From: Idiomarina sp.
GTDB taxonomy: Bacteria > Pseudomonadota > Gammaproteobacteria > Enterobacterales > Alteromonadaceae
Length of the DNA: 64,000 nt
Direction of reading: 5' to 3'
NCBI GenBank assembly: GCA_020831965.1
Contig: JAFIFP010000013.1
Location: 95,431 to 159,430 of the forward strand
The notes below the pieces were generated by a model that saw nothing but the letters and a program-made list of their open reading frames with translations, made no database searches and was not told the origin of the DNA. Positions 11,443 through 25,065 of this stretch are shown here, one piece after another. The stretch's first letter is position 1. Each line of letters opens with the position of its first letter. The position numbers and the translations under genes were made by a program.

Positions 11443-12475
11443 TGGTTTCCTCTTCGCTCGTCACAGACAGTGCGCTCGTCACAGTAAGTACAAAACGGTT
11501 TTCGAGCCATTCCTGCATTAAAGCATTCACCTCAGGCTCACCCGCGATTAATCGGACATGATTGTAATCTTCTAGTACCTGAACGTCATGAAGCTCACCA
11601 AAATGCGCGATAATCTGTGCACTATTTACGACAGTATCCTTATCACCAGCGATAATGAGACTGTCCGTTGGGAGTCGAGGCCTAGCCACTTGATAGGACT
11701 GCAGTACGCCTTGCTGCCGATCCGATATGCGATTGATGGCCTGACTAGCGGAGCGCTGGGGAAGCAATCTCGCCGCCAGCGAATCCCGGCGTATGAGTTG
11801 AAAAGCAGCTTCGGCAGACTCGTTAAAGTCGACCATGGGCGCGAGTAGAATCGCACCTGCAAGCGTTTGTCCATTGTCTGCAAGTGATTCATTTAAAAGG
11901 GACACCCCCACCGCCCCCATAGAAAAACCAAATCCAAGTAAAGTTCGGTCGGCGTAATCCTCGGCTAACACAGCGGCCATCTGTCTGGCACCATTCGCCC
12001 CCATGCTGAACGGTCGCTGCTCCGTGGGTCCAGCGACCACCAACACTTCTATACCCAGAGATCGAAACATAAAGCCATGAAAGGCAAGCAACTCTTTGGT
12101 CATGCCGTGACCAGGAAACATCACCATGACCGGCGCATCGTCAGCGAGCGGCTGAAACTCATAGAGGATTTCAGAGAGTTCGCCATTGATGGTGCGTGCC
12201 ATACGAAACGAAGACAATGGCTCGCCGTTCTCGAACTCCAATCCAGCAAGCTCAATGTAGGACACGCAGTACTCAGACCGACAATCACTGCGCAGAAAGC
12301 TCCCATACATGCTCTCGGCGCCGGCCACATGTGCCAGCCGCGCAGTCTCGATTCGACGTTCCGCCAGTGATGTGCAACCTACAAGTGCAACGACTAGTGT
12401 TGAGAGAATCCCCACACGTAAAAACCGTGAAGAAATTCGAGATAGGACGTTATTCTTGAAAAAAATTGCTACCAT
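11435..12475 (-). CDS. Alpha/beta-hydrolase lipoprotein
   Basis: Predicted lipid-anchored serine hydrolase (346 residues). The N-terminus has a basic stretch and a hydrophobic segment ending in the lipobox LVGC (Cys34). The fold shows VMVMFPGHGMTKE (oxyanion-type HG), the nucleophile elbow GFSMGAVG, an acid in IIAGDKDTVVN and a late His in EDYNHVRLI. This order fits an alpha/beta hydrolase, but the substrate is unknown. It is the first gene of a pair with the GNAT gene and is divergent from the XRE regulator. The exact start is uncertain because AGGA lies 11 bases upstream of this ATG. Confidence 0.8.
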   Translation of the reverse strand: MVAIFFKNNVLSRISSRFLRVGILSTLVVALVGCTSLAERRIETARLAHVAGAESMYGSFLRSDCRSEYCVSYIELAGLEFENGEPLSSFRMARTINGELSEILYEFQPLADDAPVMVMFPGHGMTKELLAFHGFMFRSLGIEVLVVAGPTEQRPFSMGANGARQMAAVLAEDYADRTLLGFGFSMGAVGVSLLNESLADNGQTLAGAILLAPMVDFNESAEAAFQLIRRDSLAARLLPQRSASQAINRISDRQQGVLQSYQVARPRLPTDSLIIAGDKDTVVNSAQIIAHFGELHDVQVLEDYNHVRLIAGEPEVNALMQEWLENRFVLTVTSALSVTSEEETNE

Positions 12476-12573
12476 GCGTGCATATTCCTGTTTATTCGTC
12501 TTCTTATGCCTGAATGACTCGCAAAGAATAGGTGTTTCCAGCCCACCTCCGGGCTGTTAATAAGGACTTTACT

Positions 12574-13302
12574 ATGACACTTGGCGACCAATTAAAACAA
12601 CAACGAACAGAACAAAGTTTGAGTCAGGCAGAGCTGGCAGAGCGCATGGGCATTGAGCAGTCTTATTTGTCTAAGCTTGAAAGTGATCGCTCACTTCCTT
12701 CCAATGACATGCTAAAGCTATGGCTGAACGCTCTTGAAACGGATCTCGATGCCGTCATTTCCACACTCGATAATGGCTATGTGCATGGCAAACTGCGCCA
12801 AATTCCTATGGTAGACGAATGGCTGCGTGAGCACAGTCAGCGTCAGCACAAGCGACGCACCAGTGTGTTGGTGGCTTGCGCGCTCAGCATTGCACTAGCA
12901 TTCCCCTTGTTTTACCTCGGTTTCACGGCACAGCTTTTATCCGAGACCATGTATGAGTACGAGTCGCCGGGTATTGTAATGCCTGGTGAAAACATGGATG
13001 TATTTCGGAATCGCGCAGGCGCCCTTACCGAGTCGCTAGACTTTGACCCTCTTGTGCAGCAACGCCGCATGGAACGCATGAACCGGCGTCAGAATATCGA
13101 AGTGAAAATGTTGCCAGAATATCGGGGCACTCTGTTTAATGAGCCGGTATCGGACGACGGTAACTTCACTCGCACCTATTACTTCCAAGGTGAAGTCACT
13201 CAGTCGAGAACCGAGAACGCGCTACTGCAGGCCTTTGGACTGTTTTTGTTGGTGTTAGGACTCGTGGGCTTCTGGCTTGAACGGCGCTTACACACGAAGT
13301 AA
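12574..13302 (+). CDS. Membrane-anchored XRE-family transcriptional regulator
   Basis: 242-residue protein with an N-terminal Cro/C1-type helix-turn-helix (residues 4-58; LSQAELAERMGIEQSYLSKLES) and two predicted membrane helices (about 98-118 and 212-230) that enclose a domain of about 95 residues, presumably periplasmic. This layout suggests a one-component membrane sensor-regulator; the signal and targets are unknown. The start at 12574 was chosen over an upstream in-frame ATG at 12532 because AAGGAC precedes it and the HTH begins immediately after. It is divergent from the lipoprotein hydrolase, a plausible regulatory target by position only. Confidence 0.82.
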   Translation: MTLGDQLKQQRTEQSLSQAELAERMGIEQSYLSKLESDRSLPSNDMLKLWLNALETDLDAVISTLDNGYVHGKLRQIPMVDEWLREHSQRQHKRRTSVLVACALSIALAFPLFYLGFTAQLLSETMYEYESPGIVMPGENMDVFRNRAGALTESLDFDPLVQQRRMERMNRRQNIEVKMLPEYRGTLFNEPVSDDGNFTRTYYFQGEVTQSRTENALLQAFGLFLLVLGLVGFWLERRLHTK

Positions 13303-13320
13303 CGAGCATCCGTAAGATCT

Positions 13321-13358
13321 CGCGCGCTCCCCTACAGTTACTATTGGCTGAGCGCGCG
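13321..13358. terminator. GC-rich hairpin between convergent genes
   Basis: A perfect 9-bp inverted repeat (CGCGCGCTC / GAGCGCGCG) with a 20-base loop lies between the convergent XRE gene and tag and covers the tag stop codon. It has no T-run on either side, so intrinsic termination is not certain. Confidence 0.35.
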
Positions 13359-13952
13359 CACCTCTTCATAGCGAGGGCAACTGACCAAGTGGTCGTTCAC
13401 CATGCCTGTCGCCTGCATGAAAGCGTAGACAATGGTTGGTCCGACAAAGTTAAAACCCGCTTTCTTTAATGCTTTCGACATGGCCTCAGATTCCGGCGTA
13501 GCAACTGGGACGTCACTCATTGCACGCCACGCGTTCTGAATCGGTACGCCGCCTACAAAATCCCATAAGAAATCAGAGAACTTGATACCTTGTCGCTGCA
13601 ACGCCATGTAGCTATCCGCGTTGCGAAAGATTGATTCGATTTTTAGGCGATTTCGGACAATGCCGGCGTTTTGCATTTGCTCTTCCATAAATACGCGACG
13701 CTCATCCCCTTGAATGCCGCTGAGTCGCTCCGGATTAAAGTTCAAAAATGCCGCTTCATAGTTCGCTTGCTTGCGCAGTATCGTGATCCAGCTTAAGCCT
13801 GCCTGCTGACCATCGAGGCAGAGCTTGGCAAATAACGCGTGATTGTCATACTCGGGAACGCCCCATATTTGGTCATGATAGGCCACGTAATCGGGCGCGG
13901 TACCACACCAAGGACAGCGCTGAGTCGCAGTTCCATCTAAATTAGTCGCCAT
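13341..13952 (-). CDS. tag: DNA-3-methyladenine glycosylase I (Tag)
   Basis: Base-excision repair enzyme that removes 3-methyladenine from alkylated DNA (203 residues). The zinc-snap ligands of the E. coli enzyme are recognisable: Cys13 in RCPWCG, His26 in YHDQIWG, and the HxxxC pair in NDHLVSCPRY near the end. The helix-hairpin-helix region with QAGLSWITILRKQ is also present. It is divergent from glyQ and converges on the XRE regulator. Confidence 0.95.
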   Translation of the reverse strand: MATNLDGTATQRCPWCGTAPDYVAYHDQIWGVPEYDNHALFAKLCLDGQQAGLSWITILRKQANYEAAFLNFNPERLSGIQGDERRVFMEEQMQNAGIVRNRLKIESIFRNADSYMALQRQGIKFSDFLWDFVGGVPIQNAWRAMSDVPVATPESEAMSKALKKAGFNFVGPTIVYAFMQATGMVNDHLVSCPRYEEVRALSQ

Positions 13953-14012
13953 AAGTGGTTCATCCTGTCATTAACCGAGGGTTTTGCCTGTAAAACCGTC
14001 AACGGGTCAGGG

Positions 14013-14018
14013 TATAAT
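14013..14018 (+). promoter_or_regulatory. Probable -10 element of the glyQS promoter
   Basis: TATAAT lies 53 bases before the glyQ ATG, between divergent tag and glyQ. No good -35 hexamer is seen at 16-18 bases, so the promoter is inferred from the -10 alone. Confidence 0.5.
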
Positions 14019-14071
14019 CACACAACACACATGCACGAACAAAGCCACCGGCCGAATTTGAGTGATATCCC

Positions 14072-14998
14072 ATGGAAAAATTTGATGTGAAAACATTTCA
14101 GGGCTTAATTCTCGCCCTGCAAGACTTTTGGGCTCGTCAGGGCTGTGCCATCGTGCAGCCGCTAGATATGGAAGTAGGCGCTGGTACCTTTCATCCCATG
14201 ACCTTCTTGCGCTCGATTGGTCCTGAGCCTGCGAGCTTTGCCTACGTACAGCCCTGTCGTCGACCGACTGATGGGCGCTACGGTGAGAACCCGAATCGCC
14301 TGCAGCACTATTATCAGTTCCAGGTCATCATGAAGCCCTCACCATCCGATATTCAGGATCTCTATCTCGAGTCGTTGAAGATGCTCGGTTTCGACCCGCT
14401 GGTTCATGATATTCGTTTTGTCGAAGATAACTGGGAGTCACCTACCTTAGGTGCCTGGGGCCTCGGCTGGGAAGTCTGGCTGAACGGCATGGAAGTGACT
14501 CAGTTCACTTATTTTCAGCAGGTTGGCGGCCTAGAATGCAGTCCCGTGGCAGGTGAAATCACCTATGGTCTTGAGCGTCTCGCCATGTACATCCAAGGTG
14601 TGGACAGTATCTACGACTTAGTGTGGACGGACGGTCCGCGCGGCGTTATTAAGTATGGCGACGTGTTCCATCAGAATGAGGTGGAGCAGTCGACCTATAA
14701 TTTCGAGCATGCTGATGTGGCAGTGCTTTTTGAGCGCTTCGATGCCGCCGAGCGCGAGTGCCAACATTTGCTTGAACACAGTTTACCCTTGCCTGCCTAT
14801 GAGCAAGTGATGCGTGCGTCCCATGCGTTCAACTTATTGGATGCTCGCCACGCGATTTCAGTCACCGAACGCCAGCGCTATATTTTACGTGTGCGTACCA
14901 TGGCAAAAGGCTGCGCTGAAGCCTATTACGCAGCCCGTGAAGCCCTCGGCTTCCCCCTTGCATCTGCAACAGACGACCAGGAGAGTAAACGCGCATGA
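14072..14998 (+). CDS. glyQ: Glycyl-tRNA synthetase alpha subunit
   Basis: Catalytic-site subunit of the bacterial alpha2-beta2 glycyl-tRNA synthetase (class II). It activates glycine and charges tRNA-Gly. At 308 residues it matches the E. coli subunit (303). Conserved segments include [40 protein letters not shown] and [10 protein letters not shown]. Its stop overlaps the glyS start (ATGA), indicating coupled translation. Confidence 0.97.
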   Translation: MEKFDVKTFQGLILALQDFWARQGCAIVQPLDMEVGAGTFHPMTFLRSIGPEPASFAYVQPCRRPTDGRYGENPNRLQHYYQFQVIMKPSPSDIQDLYLESLKMLGFDPLVHDIRFVEDNWESPTLGAWGLGWEVWLNGMEVTQFTYFQQVGGLECSPVAGEITYGLERLAMYIQGVDSIYDLVWTDGPRGVIKYGDVFHQNEVEQSTYNFEHADVAVLFERFDAAERECQHLLEHSLPLPAYEQVMRASHAFNLLDARHAISVTERQRYILRVRTMAKGCAEAYYAAREALGFPLASATDDQESKRA

Positions 14999-17067
14999 GT
15001 CAGACCGCGAACCTGTTGATCGAACTTGGTACCGAAGAGCTACCACCGAAGTCGCTACGCCAGCTCAGTGATAGTTTCACGAGCTCTGTTTTGGCTCAAA
15101 TTGAATCGAGTAAGTTAGCGTTCACTTCGCACAAAAGCTACGCCACACCTAGACGCCTTGCGGTGTTAGTGGCTGGGGTTGAAACCCGTCAAGCCGACGA
15201 AGTTGTTGAGAAACGAGGCCCCGCGGTCAGTGCTGCCTTTGACGCCGACGGCCAACCCACTAAAGCCGCGATCGGCTGGGCACGGGGTAATGGTATTGAA
15301 GTCGCTGATGCCGAGCGCTTGGTCACGGATAAAGGTGAATGGTTGCTCCATAAGGCTACTGTCTCCGGTCAATCACTAGAGGCACTGCTTCCGGGCATCG
15401 TTCAGCAGGCTGCAAAACAGCTACCCGTACCTAAGGTGATGCGCTGGGGTCACGGTACTCATGCCTTTATTCGCCCATTACAACGTTTGACCATCATGCT
15501 TGATGAGCAAGTCGTTGCCGCCGAGCTGTTTGGTATCAAAAGTAGCAATGTCGTCCTTGGACATCGCTTCCACAGCCAAGGCGACATTCCGCTACCTTCG
15601 GCGTCAACCTACGAGCAATGCCTACTGGACGCCCATGTTGTTGCAGACTTTGCGGCGCGACGCGCACAGATCGAAACCCAATCCACTGAACTCGCTAAGT
15701 CGCTGAAGGCAACTCCGGTTTGGGACGACGCCCTACTCGACGAGGTGACGTCGCTCGTGGAGTGGCCAGTGCCGATGATGGCTGAGTTTGAAGCCCGCTT
15801 CTTAGCAGTGCCGAAGGAAGCGCTCATCTACACTATGAAGGATGACCAGCGCTACTTCCCACTCGTAGACTCTGACGGCGAGCTACTTCCTCAGTTCTTG
15901 TTTGTCAGCAACATTCAGAGTCGCGAACCGAAGCAAGTCACGGAAGGAAACGAAAAGGTGGTGCGTCCGCGTTTGTCCGACGCAGAATTCTTCTTCAATA
16001 CAGACAAGAAGAAGCCGCTCGCTTCGCGCATAGAGAAACTCGATACGATTCTGTTTCAGAAGGAACTCGGTAGTATTGGTGATAAGGCCCGTCGTATTGC
16101 ATTAGTTGCTGGCAAAATTGCCGTAGAACTGAAGGCAGATCAAGAGGTTGCCGAGCGTGCAGGATTGCTTGCCAAGGCCGACCTCGCGTCAGACATGGTC
16201 ATGGAGTTTCCAGAAGTCCAAGGTATCATGGGTATGCACTATGCACGGCACGACGGCGAATCGGAAGCCGTCGCCGTTGCCATCGAAGCCCATTACCATC
16301 CACGTTTCGCCGGAGACAGCTTGCCAAGCACCCTCGAGGGTTCAGCCGTTGCTCTAGCGGACAAGCTTGATACGCTGGTTGGAATTTTTGGTATCGGCCA
16401 AACACCGAAAGGCGACCGAGACCCCTTTGGCTTGCGCCGAGCAGCTATAGGTATGCTCCGAATTTTGGTGGAATCAAAGCTCGATCTCGACCTAGAAACA
16501 CTTGTGAGATACGCCGCAGAAGCCTATAGCGACGTAATTGCGGTGCCAGACGATGTACAAACGCAAATTGTCGATTTCTTACTTGGTCGTTTTCGCGCAT
16601 GGTACCAAGAACAGGGCGTCGCCACAGATGTGATTCAAGCCGTTCTTGCACGGCGTCCTACACGCGCACTGGACTTTGATCAGCGGATTCAAGCCGTCGC
16701 TACCTTTAGAACGAACCCGGAGGCGGACGCACTTGCAGCTGCAAACAAACGGGTAGGAAATATTCTGGCGAAAGCACACCAAAGCATTGGAGACGTGTCT
16801 GAAGCACTGCTTACCGAAGCTGCAGAAATTGCGCTTAATCAAGCGTTGGCACAGATATCTTCAAACGTTGAAGCGGCCGCCACGCAAGGCGACTACGACA
16901 GTGTGCTGAGTGCGCTTGCAACACTGCGACAGCCCGTCGATGAGTTCTTTGAGCATGTGATGGTGAATGCTGACGATGAAGCAGTGAAAGCGAATCGCCT
17001 AGCCCTACTCCAACAACTTCGGAATCAATTCCTGAGGGTTGCAGATATTTCGGTACTACAGTCGTAA
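14995..17067 (+). CDS. glyS: Glycyl-tRNA synthetase beta subunit
   Basis: Beta subunit of the tetrameric glycyl-tRNA synthetase, required for tRNA recognition (690 residues; E. coli 689). Recognisable segments: [15 protein letters not shown] at the N-terminus, [22 protein letters not shown], and an HD-like region with [14 protein letters not shown] followed by DPFGLRRAA. The C-terminal part is an anticodon-binding-like domain. It overlaps glyQ by 4 bases. A terminator hairpin begins 87 bases after the stop. Confidence 0.97.
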   Translation: MSQTANLLIELGTEELPPKSLRQLSDSFTSSVLAQIESSKLAFTSHKSYATPRRLAVLVAGVETRQADEVVEKRGPAVSAAFDADGQPTKAAIGWARGNGIEVADAERLVTDKGEWLLHKATVSGQSLEALLPGIVQQAAKQLPVPKVMRWGHGTHAFIRPLQRLTIMLDEQVVAAELFGIKSSNVVLGHRFHSQGDIPLPSASTYEQCLLDAHVVADFAARRAQIETQSTELAKSLKATPVWDDALLDEVTSLVEWPVPMMAEFEARFLAVPKEALIYTMKDDQRYFPLVDSDGELLPQFLFVSNIQSREPKQVTEGNEKVVRPRLSDAEFFFNTDKKKPLASRIEKLDTILFQKELGSIGDKARRIALVAGKIAVELKADQEVAERAGLLAKADLASDMVMEFPEVQGIMGMHYARHDGESEAVAVAIEAHYHPRFAGDSLPSTLEGSAVALADKLDTLVGIFGIGQTPKGDRDPFGLRRAAIGMLRILVESKLDLDLETLVRYAAEAYSDVIAVPDDVQTQIVDFLLGRFRAWYQEQGVATDVIQAVLARRPTRALDFDQRIQAVATFRTNPEADALAAANKRVGNILAKAHQSIGDVSEALLTEAAEIALNQALAQISSNVEAAATQGDYDSVLSALATLRQPVDEFFEHVMVNADDEAVKANRLALLQQLRNQFLRVADISVLQS

Positions 17068-17153
17068 TTCATATTAAAAGGTTTGTTTATAGGGGAAGTT
17101 AGGCTCAGTAACGGATTAAGAGTTAGGATTCCCCAATCAGCCAAAAGCCTAGG

Positions 17154-17190
17154 AACCCAGCGCAGAGTCTCTACGCTGGGTTCTTTGTTT
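17154..17190 (+). terminator. Rho-independent terminator of glyQS
   Basis: A 9-bp stem (AACCCAGCG / CGCTGGGTT) with an 11-base loop is followed by CTTTGTTT. The stop codon of the convergent CtlX gene lies inside the loop side of the stem, so the two convergent genes share this element. Confidence 0.75.
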
Positions 17191-18109
17191 CTACCGGAAG
17201 GATTTCTGCGAGCATACACCGCGCACTGCCACCAGCGAGTTCAATCGTGGGAATCCGCAAACAGGTAATGTCACCCGTGGCTTCAAGCTGTGCTTGCTGA
17301 TGGGGCTCAAAGGCTGCCCACGCCGTTTCGGACATCACCCACAAGGGTTGACCCTTATTACTCCGAAGAGCCAGTAGGTTACCCGCATAGGCGCGCATTT
17401 GTGCTTCACTGATTGCAAGTAGCTCTCGTCCTCCCCGCTTGATGGCGCGTGCAACACGCATGCGCTCCGACGCCGTCGTAATAGCCTCAAGGCACACTAC
17501 TCCAAGGTTCGGCCCCAACGCCATCATGACATTGGTGTGGTACACCGGCTTGCGGTCTGAGGTTTGCGCATGAAAGCTCACGGGGTGATAACCCAACTTG
17601 CCGCACCAATCATGGAAGAGACTGTGACTTGCGCGATTCGAAAGCGCGCAATAAGCCATCGCGTTCACATGATCGAGCACGAGTGCGCCAGTACCTTCGA
17701 GGTATCGCCCTGCCCGTTCATGTAAGCTGAAGTCGATAACACAGCGAATGCCGTGCTCCGCCGTAAGGTAATCGACAATATCTCGTCGGCGCTCCTTCCT
17801 ACGGTTCTTGGCATACATGGGATAGAGCACCAGCGTGCCATCATGATGCGTTGTCAGCCAATTATTGGGAAAAACGGAGTCTGGCGTGTCCGCTGAACCA
17901 TAGTCTTCGAATGCACTGACTGCGACACCCGCTTGCTCCAATCTATGAATCGCTTGTGTCACTTCCGCATGGGCCAAAGCGGCAAGGTCTGCGCATTGAA
18001 CGGCATTGGATTGGAAAGCGTTGTCAGTTGCAGTTTGACCATTCACATAAAACTTGTGGGGGCGCACCATTAAGACGTGCGACGCAACTCCAAGTGTTTC
18101 TTTCGCCAT
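17171..18109 (-). CDS. ctlX: Amidinotransferase-fold hydrolase of the CtlX (citrulline utilisation) type
   Basis: Guanidino-group-modifying enzyme family related to arginine deiminase. Family marks: MVRPHKF with the later NAFQ segment, the PNNW loop (DSVFPNNWLTTHHD), an acid/His pair in EGTGALVLDH, HTNVMMALG, and the catalytic Cys in GGSARCMLAE at the C-terminus. The start at 18109 (about 312 residues) is preferred over an upstream ATG because GGAG lies 10 bases before it. The function as citrulline hydrolase comes from family naming; the true substrate could differ. It ends inside the glyQS terminator and starts just beyond the gyrB terminator. Confidence 0.78.
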   Translation of the reverse strand: MAKETLGVASHVLMVRPHKFYVNGQTATDNAFQSNAVQCADLAALAHAEVTQAIHRLEQAGVAVSAFEDYGSADTPDSVFPNNWLTTHHDGTLVLYPMYAKNRRKERRRDIVDYLTAEHGIRCVIDFSLHERAGRYLEGTGALVLDHVNAMAYCALSNRASHSLFHDWCGKLGYHPVSFHAQTSDRKPVYHTNVMMALGPNLGVVCLEAITTASERMRVARAIKRGGRELLAISEAQMRAYAGNLLALRSNKGQPLWVMSETAWAAFEPHQQAQLEATGDITCLRIPTIELAGGSARCMLAEILPVETKNPA

Positions 18110-18127
18110 CGAGTCTTTACTCCAACA

Positions 18128-18161
18128 AAAACGCCGCATCTGCATAGCAGGCGCGGCGTTT
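18128..18161 (-). terminator. Rho-independent terminator of the dnaA-gyrB cluster
   Basis: A 9-bp perfect stem (AAACGCCGC / GCGGCGTTT) with a 16-base loop, read leftward, ends in TTTTTG. It lies 27 bases after the gyrB stop and upstream of ctlX. Confidence 0.75.
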
Positions 18162-18187
18162 ATTTACGGGCTGTAATCTCCCCTTAA

Positions 18188-21704
<3,517 letters not shown>

Positions 21705-21707
21705 TCA

Positions 21708-22808
21708 CTAGAGCCGCATTGGCATCACAACATATAACGCGCTGCCATCTGCGTTATCTTCTACCAAGGCACTGCTATTCTGATCGGTCAGAGTAAACTT
21801 CACTTCCTGACCCTCGATTGAATTCAGCACGTCGAGCACGTAGTTCACGTTAAAGCCAATTTCCATGCTTTCGCCTTGGTAGTTCACTTCAACGCGCTCT
21901 TCCGCATGTTCTTGTTCTGGGTTATTCGCCGTCAACGTAATTTCCTGAGGTGCTAGCGCTACACGCACGCCGCGGAATTTCTCGTTCGACAGAATCGACA
22001 CGCGTACACAGGACTGTTTCAACACGTCTCGATCAGCAATAACGATGCGATCGCCGCCTGCAGGCAGCACGCGGCGATAATCTGGGAAGCGACCATCCAG
22101 GAGCTTACTGGTGAAAGTCATTCCGCCCGCACTGACACGAATATGATTTTGTCCTAAGGACAACGACAGTGGACTATCATCATCGTCTAGCAACCGCAGG
22201 AGTTCCGTTACGCCCTTGCGCGGCACGATCACCTGTTTATGGGGCAACGCACTCTGCTGCAGGTCGACGGCAGCCATCGCGAGTCGATGACCATCAGTGG
22301 CCACGGCACGCAATACGTTGTCATTCACTTCGAACAACATACCGTTCAGGTAGTAACGAACATCTTGGTTCGCCATGGAGAAATGGGTGCGTTCCATCAA
22401 CCGCTTGAGTTGTCCTTGCTCCATTTCAATCTGAATTTCGCTTTGCCACTCATCAATGTTTGGATAATCAGACGCTGGCAATGTGCTCAGAGTAAAGCGG
22501 CTCTTGCCTGAGCGAATAATAACTTTGTCTTCAGCACCTTCAATACGTACCTCAGAGCCTTCCGACAGGGTCCGCACGATGTCCAACAACTTCTTCGCTG
22601 GTACTGTAATATCACCTGGTTGCGCTTGCTCAAGGGTCACGGAGGAAACCAACTCAACCTCTAAATCCGTACCTGTCATTCTAAGTGAGTCTTCACTTAC
22701 TTGCAGAAGAACATTACTCAATATCGGTAATGTGTTGCGACGCTCTACCGCACCGCTGACAACTTGTAGTGGTTTGAGTAGCGCATCTCGGCTGATGGAA
22801 AATTTCAT
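21708..22808 (-). CDS. dnaN: DNA polymerase III beta subunit (sliding clamp)
   Basis: Ring-forming processivity clamp of DNA polymerase III (366 residues, as in E. coli). It consists of three repeated clamp domains; typical segments are MKFSISRDALLKPLQ, RRNTLPILSNVLL, DGHRLA, LDGRFPDYRRVLP and the C-terminal YVVMPMRL. It is the second gene of the leftward cluster, 52 bases after dnaA and 3 before recF. Confidence 0.98.
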   Translation of the reverse strand: MKFSISRDALLKPLQVVSGAVERRNTLPILSNVLLQVSEDSLRMTGTDLEVELVSSVTLEQAQPGDITVPAKKLLDIVRTLSEGSEVRIEGAEDKVIIRSGKSRFTLSTLPASDYPNIDEWQSEIQIEMEQGQLKRLMERTHFSMANQDVRYYLNGMLFEVNDNVLRAVATDGHRLAMAAVDLQQSALPHKQVIVPRKGVTELLRLLDDDDSPLSLSLGQNHIRVSAGGMTFTSKLLDGRFPDYRRVLPAGGDRIVIADRDVLKQSCVRVSILSNEKFRGVRVALAPQEITLTANNPEQEHAEERVEVNYQGESMEIGFNVNYVLDVLNSIEGQEVKFTLTDQNSSALVEDNADGSALYVVMPMRL

Positions 22809-22860
22809 GCGGCTGGCTCTCCTATTGTTGTTATTTTCGTTGCTTGAAGTGTCACATCAT

Positions 22861-24240
22861 TCATGACGACAGCGTACGGTACAAATTCCGATAGTCTTGT
22901 TGAATCTCATGGTCGTGATCAATCAGTTCGCGCACCTTGCGACATGCATGCAGCACCGTTGTATGATCCCGGCCGCCGAAGGCGTCGCCGATCTCTGGCA
23001 AGCTGTGCGTCGTTAATTCTTTCGCCAGCGCCATGGCCACCTGACGCGGTCGCGCGATGGAACGACTACGGCGCTTCGAGGTTAAATCAGCGATTTTGAT
23101 GTTGTAATACTCAGCAACTGTGCGTTGAATATTATCAATAGTCGCGGACTTCTCCGTTGCGATTAACAAATCACGCAATGCTTCTTTCACAAATTCGATC
23201 GTAACTTCTTTGCCAGTCAAAGAGACATTTGCCGCGACCCGGTTCAACGCGCCCTCAAGTTCGCGAACGTGAGAGCGTAAACGCTTGGCAATAAAAAACG
23301 CAACCTCAGGCGGAAGCTTAATTCCACGCTCTTCGGCCTTACGCTCAAGGATAGCGACTCGAGTCGGTAAGTCTGGTGGCTCAATCGCCACGGTAAGTCC
23401 CCAACCGAAACGACTCTTTAAGCGATCATCAACCCCTTCAATTTCCTTCGGGTACACATCACTAGTTAGGATAACCTGTTGATTTCCTTCAAGTAACCAG
23501 TTGAATGTATGGAAAAACTCATCTTGAAAGTGCTCTTTCTTCGCAAAAAACTGTACGTCGTCAATCAGCAAGGCCTCTACCGAACGGTAGCTCTCCTTAA
23601 AGGCGTCAATTTTGTTGTGCTTCATGGCATACACCATGTCTTGCACAAAACGCTCCGCGCGCAAGTAAAACACTTTGGCTTCTGGGTTTCGCTCAAGAAT
23701 TGCGTTCCCGACCGAGTGAAGCAAATGGGTTTTACCTAAACCGGTGCCGCCATATATAAAGAGAGGGTTGTACGCTTGACCGGGATTCTCTGCCACCTGC
23801 ATCGCTGCCGCGCGCGCCAACTGGTTCGATTTACCTTCAACAAAGTTTTCGAACCGATGATCAGTATTCAGGTTGTTGCGTTGCAGAGAGTAGGGCCGGT
23901 CTGCTTCGTCGGTCACGCGAGGATTCGACGGCATGGCTCGCGTCGTACCATTCAAAGGTTTCGGAGTTTCGGGGGGAGCTGCCGGCGCGGCTGCTTTACG
24001 CGCACCCACACGTAATTCCACGTTTGGCGCTTTCTCGCCTGCCGATTCGCGAAGAAAACTGATGATCTGCTTGAAGTACTTTTCCTTCACCCAGTCCATC
24101 ACATAGGTGTTGGGTGCGTACAAGAACAAGGTATTTTGCTCAAGGTCAGCCTGTAGGGGACGAATCCAGGTATTAAAATTCTGCAATGTCAGCTCGCTTT
24201 GCAAACGCGTTGCACATTGCTCCCACAGAGAATTACCCAC
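22861..24240 (-). CDS. dnaA: Chromosomal replication initiator protein DnaA
   Basis: AAA+ initiator that binds DnaA boxes and opens oriC. Domain I begins NSLWEQC and domain II is short and Ala/Pro-rich. Domain III has Walker [10 protein letters not shown] and Walker [10 protein letters not shown]. Domain IV has the helix-turn-helix with [15 protein letters not shown]. The GTG start at 24240 (459 residues) was chosen over the ATG at 24261 because AGGAG is 8 bases before the GTG and the homology begins there; E. coli dnaA also uses GTG. It heads dnaA-dnaN-recF-gyrB but lies 11 kb from the predicted origin. Confidence 0.97.
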   Translation of the reverse strand: MGNSLWEQCATRLQSELTLQNFNTWIRPLQADLEQNTLFLYAPNTYVMDWVKEKYFKQIISFLRESAGEKAPNVELRVGARKAAAPAAPPETPKPLNGTTRAMPSNPRVTDEADRPYSLQRNNLNTDHRFENFVEGKSNQLARAAAMQVAENPGQAYNPLFIYGGTGLGKTHLLHSVGNAILERNPEAKVFYLRAERFVQDMVYAMKHNKIDAFKESYRSVEALLIDDVQFFAKKEHFQDEFFHTFNWLLEGNQQVILTSDVYPKEIEGVDDRLKSRFGWGLTVAIEPPDLPTRVAILERKAEERGIKLPPEVAFFIAKRLRSHVRELEGALNRVAANVSLTGKEVTIEFVKEALRDLLIATEKSATIDNIQRTVAEYYNIKIADLTSKRRSRSIARPRQVAMALAKELTTHSLPEIGDAFGGRDHTTVLHACRKVRELIDHDHEIQQDYRNLYRTLSS

Positions 24241-24421
24241 GAACACCACTCCTGTATGCATTTTTTGGATGAAAAATAGATGCGATCCTCTATTGGGATC
24301 ATGCGTTCAAGCATGCATTGAAGTTGAACACAGAAGCGGGGTCTTGGCCCTGCCGAATAATCTATCCATAATACGAAATTCGAGGGGTTGACGCCAGTGT
24401 TTTACCTGTCGTTTATCGCAC

Positions 24422-24430
24422 TTATCCACA
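24422..24430 (+). promoter_or_regulatory. DnaA box between dnaA and rpmH
   Basis: TTATCCACA, a perfect consensus DnaA box, lies in the 295-base gap between divergent dnaA and rpmH. The likely role is autoregulation of dnaA or a DnaA link to rpmH. Only one perfect box is seen here, so this gap is not the preferred origin. The rest of the gap (24241-24421) holds the leftward dnaA promoter area, where TATTAT is a possible -10. Confidence 0.75.
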
Positions 24431-24451
24431 GGCAAAAAATAAGCGAAGGGT

Positions 24452-24480
24452 TTGACAGCGATCCTTTTTACAGGTAGAAT
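24452..24480 (+). promoter_or_regulatory. Sigma-70 promoter of rpmH-rnpA
   Basis: TTGACA (24452-24457) and TAGAAT (24475-24480) are separated by 17 bases, 55 bases before the rpmH ATG. This is a near-consensus strong promoter. Confidence 0.8.
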
Positions 24481-24535
24481 CCGCGCTCATTTTGACACAC
24501 TGCTCACCACAGTAATTTGTAATGGAACGATAGCC

Positions 24536-24670
24536 ATGAAAAGAACATTTCAACCAAGCGTATTAAAGCGCAAGCGCGACCACGGCTTCCGTGCACGTAT
24601 GGCAAACAAAAACGGCCGTAAAGTTTTGGCCCGCCGCCGTGCCAAGGGACGTAAAGTACTGACTGCTTAA
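24536..24670 (+). CDS. rpmH: 50S ribosomal protein L34
   Basis: Smallest large-subunit ribosomal protein, 44 residues, strongly basic: begins [14 protein letters not shown], then [17 protein letters not shown]. The ATG at 24536 gives exactly the family length; an open frame extends upstream through the promoter but is not the start. It is followed by rnpA in the universal rpmH-rnpA-yidD-yidC order. Confidence 0.98.
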   Translation: MKRTFQPSVLKRKRDHGFRARMANKNGRKVLARRRAKGRKVLTA

Positions 24671-24680
24671 TTGCAGTCAG
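24659..24680 (+). other. Hairpin across the rpmH stop codon
   Basis: CTGACTGC and GCAGTCAG form a perfect 8-bp stem around the rpmH stop with a 6-base loop. There is no T-run, so it is more likely a processing or attenuation hairpin that lowers rnpA relative to rpmH than a full terminator. Confidence 0.5.
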
Positions 24681-24693
24681 CTCAGGTTCCTGA

Positions 24694-25065
24694 GTGAAGC
24701 ACTATGCATATCCCCGGGAGTTACGTCTGTTAACTCCCGCGCATTTTCAAAACGTTTTCGATCACCCTCCTGTTAAAGCCGTCAGTCAGCATCTCACTGT
24801 TCTCGCGAAACCTAATGCATTCGACCACCCACGTTTAGGGGTTACGGTTAGCAAGAAAAACGCGAAGCTCGCCGTTGAACGGAATCGCATTAAACGAATA
24901 ATTCGTGAAACCTATCGGTTACAGCAGCATAAACTCGTCGGCTTTGATATTATCATCATCGCTAAACCCGGGGTGACTCAACTCGATAACGCCGCTTTGC
25001 AGAACCTGTGTGATTACCTATGGCGAAAATTAAACAAGCGCTGCAAGCAGTTTTTATCGGCCTAA
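24694..25065 (+). CDS. rnpA: Ribonuclease P protein component
   Basis: Protein subunit of RNase P, which matures the 5' ends of tRNAs (123 residues). The RNR motif region is visible as [13 protein letters not shown], preceded by [17 protein letters not shown]. The GTG start at 24694 places the conserved PRELRLLTP at the right distance from the N-terminus. It overlaps the next gene, yidD, by 46 bases, which is normal for this operon. Confidence 0.95.
   Translation: MKHYAYPRELRLLTPAHFQNVFDHPPVKAVSQHLTVLAKPNAFDHPRLGVTVSKKNAKLAVERNRIKRIIRETYRLQQHKLVGFDIIIIAKPGVTQLDNAALQNLCDYLWRKLNKRCKQFLSA

Noticed and set aside
24241-24535. dnaA-rpmH gap as the main oriC
   Set aside because: It has one perfect DnaA box and few GATC sites, against three boxes and about fourteen GATC in the mioC-mnmG gap.
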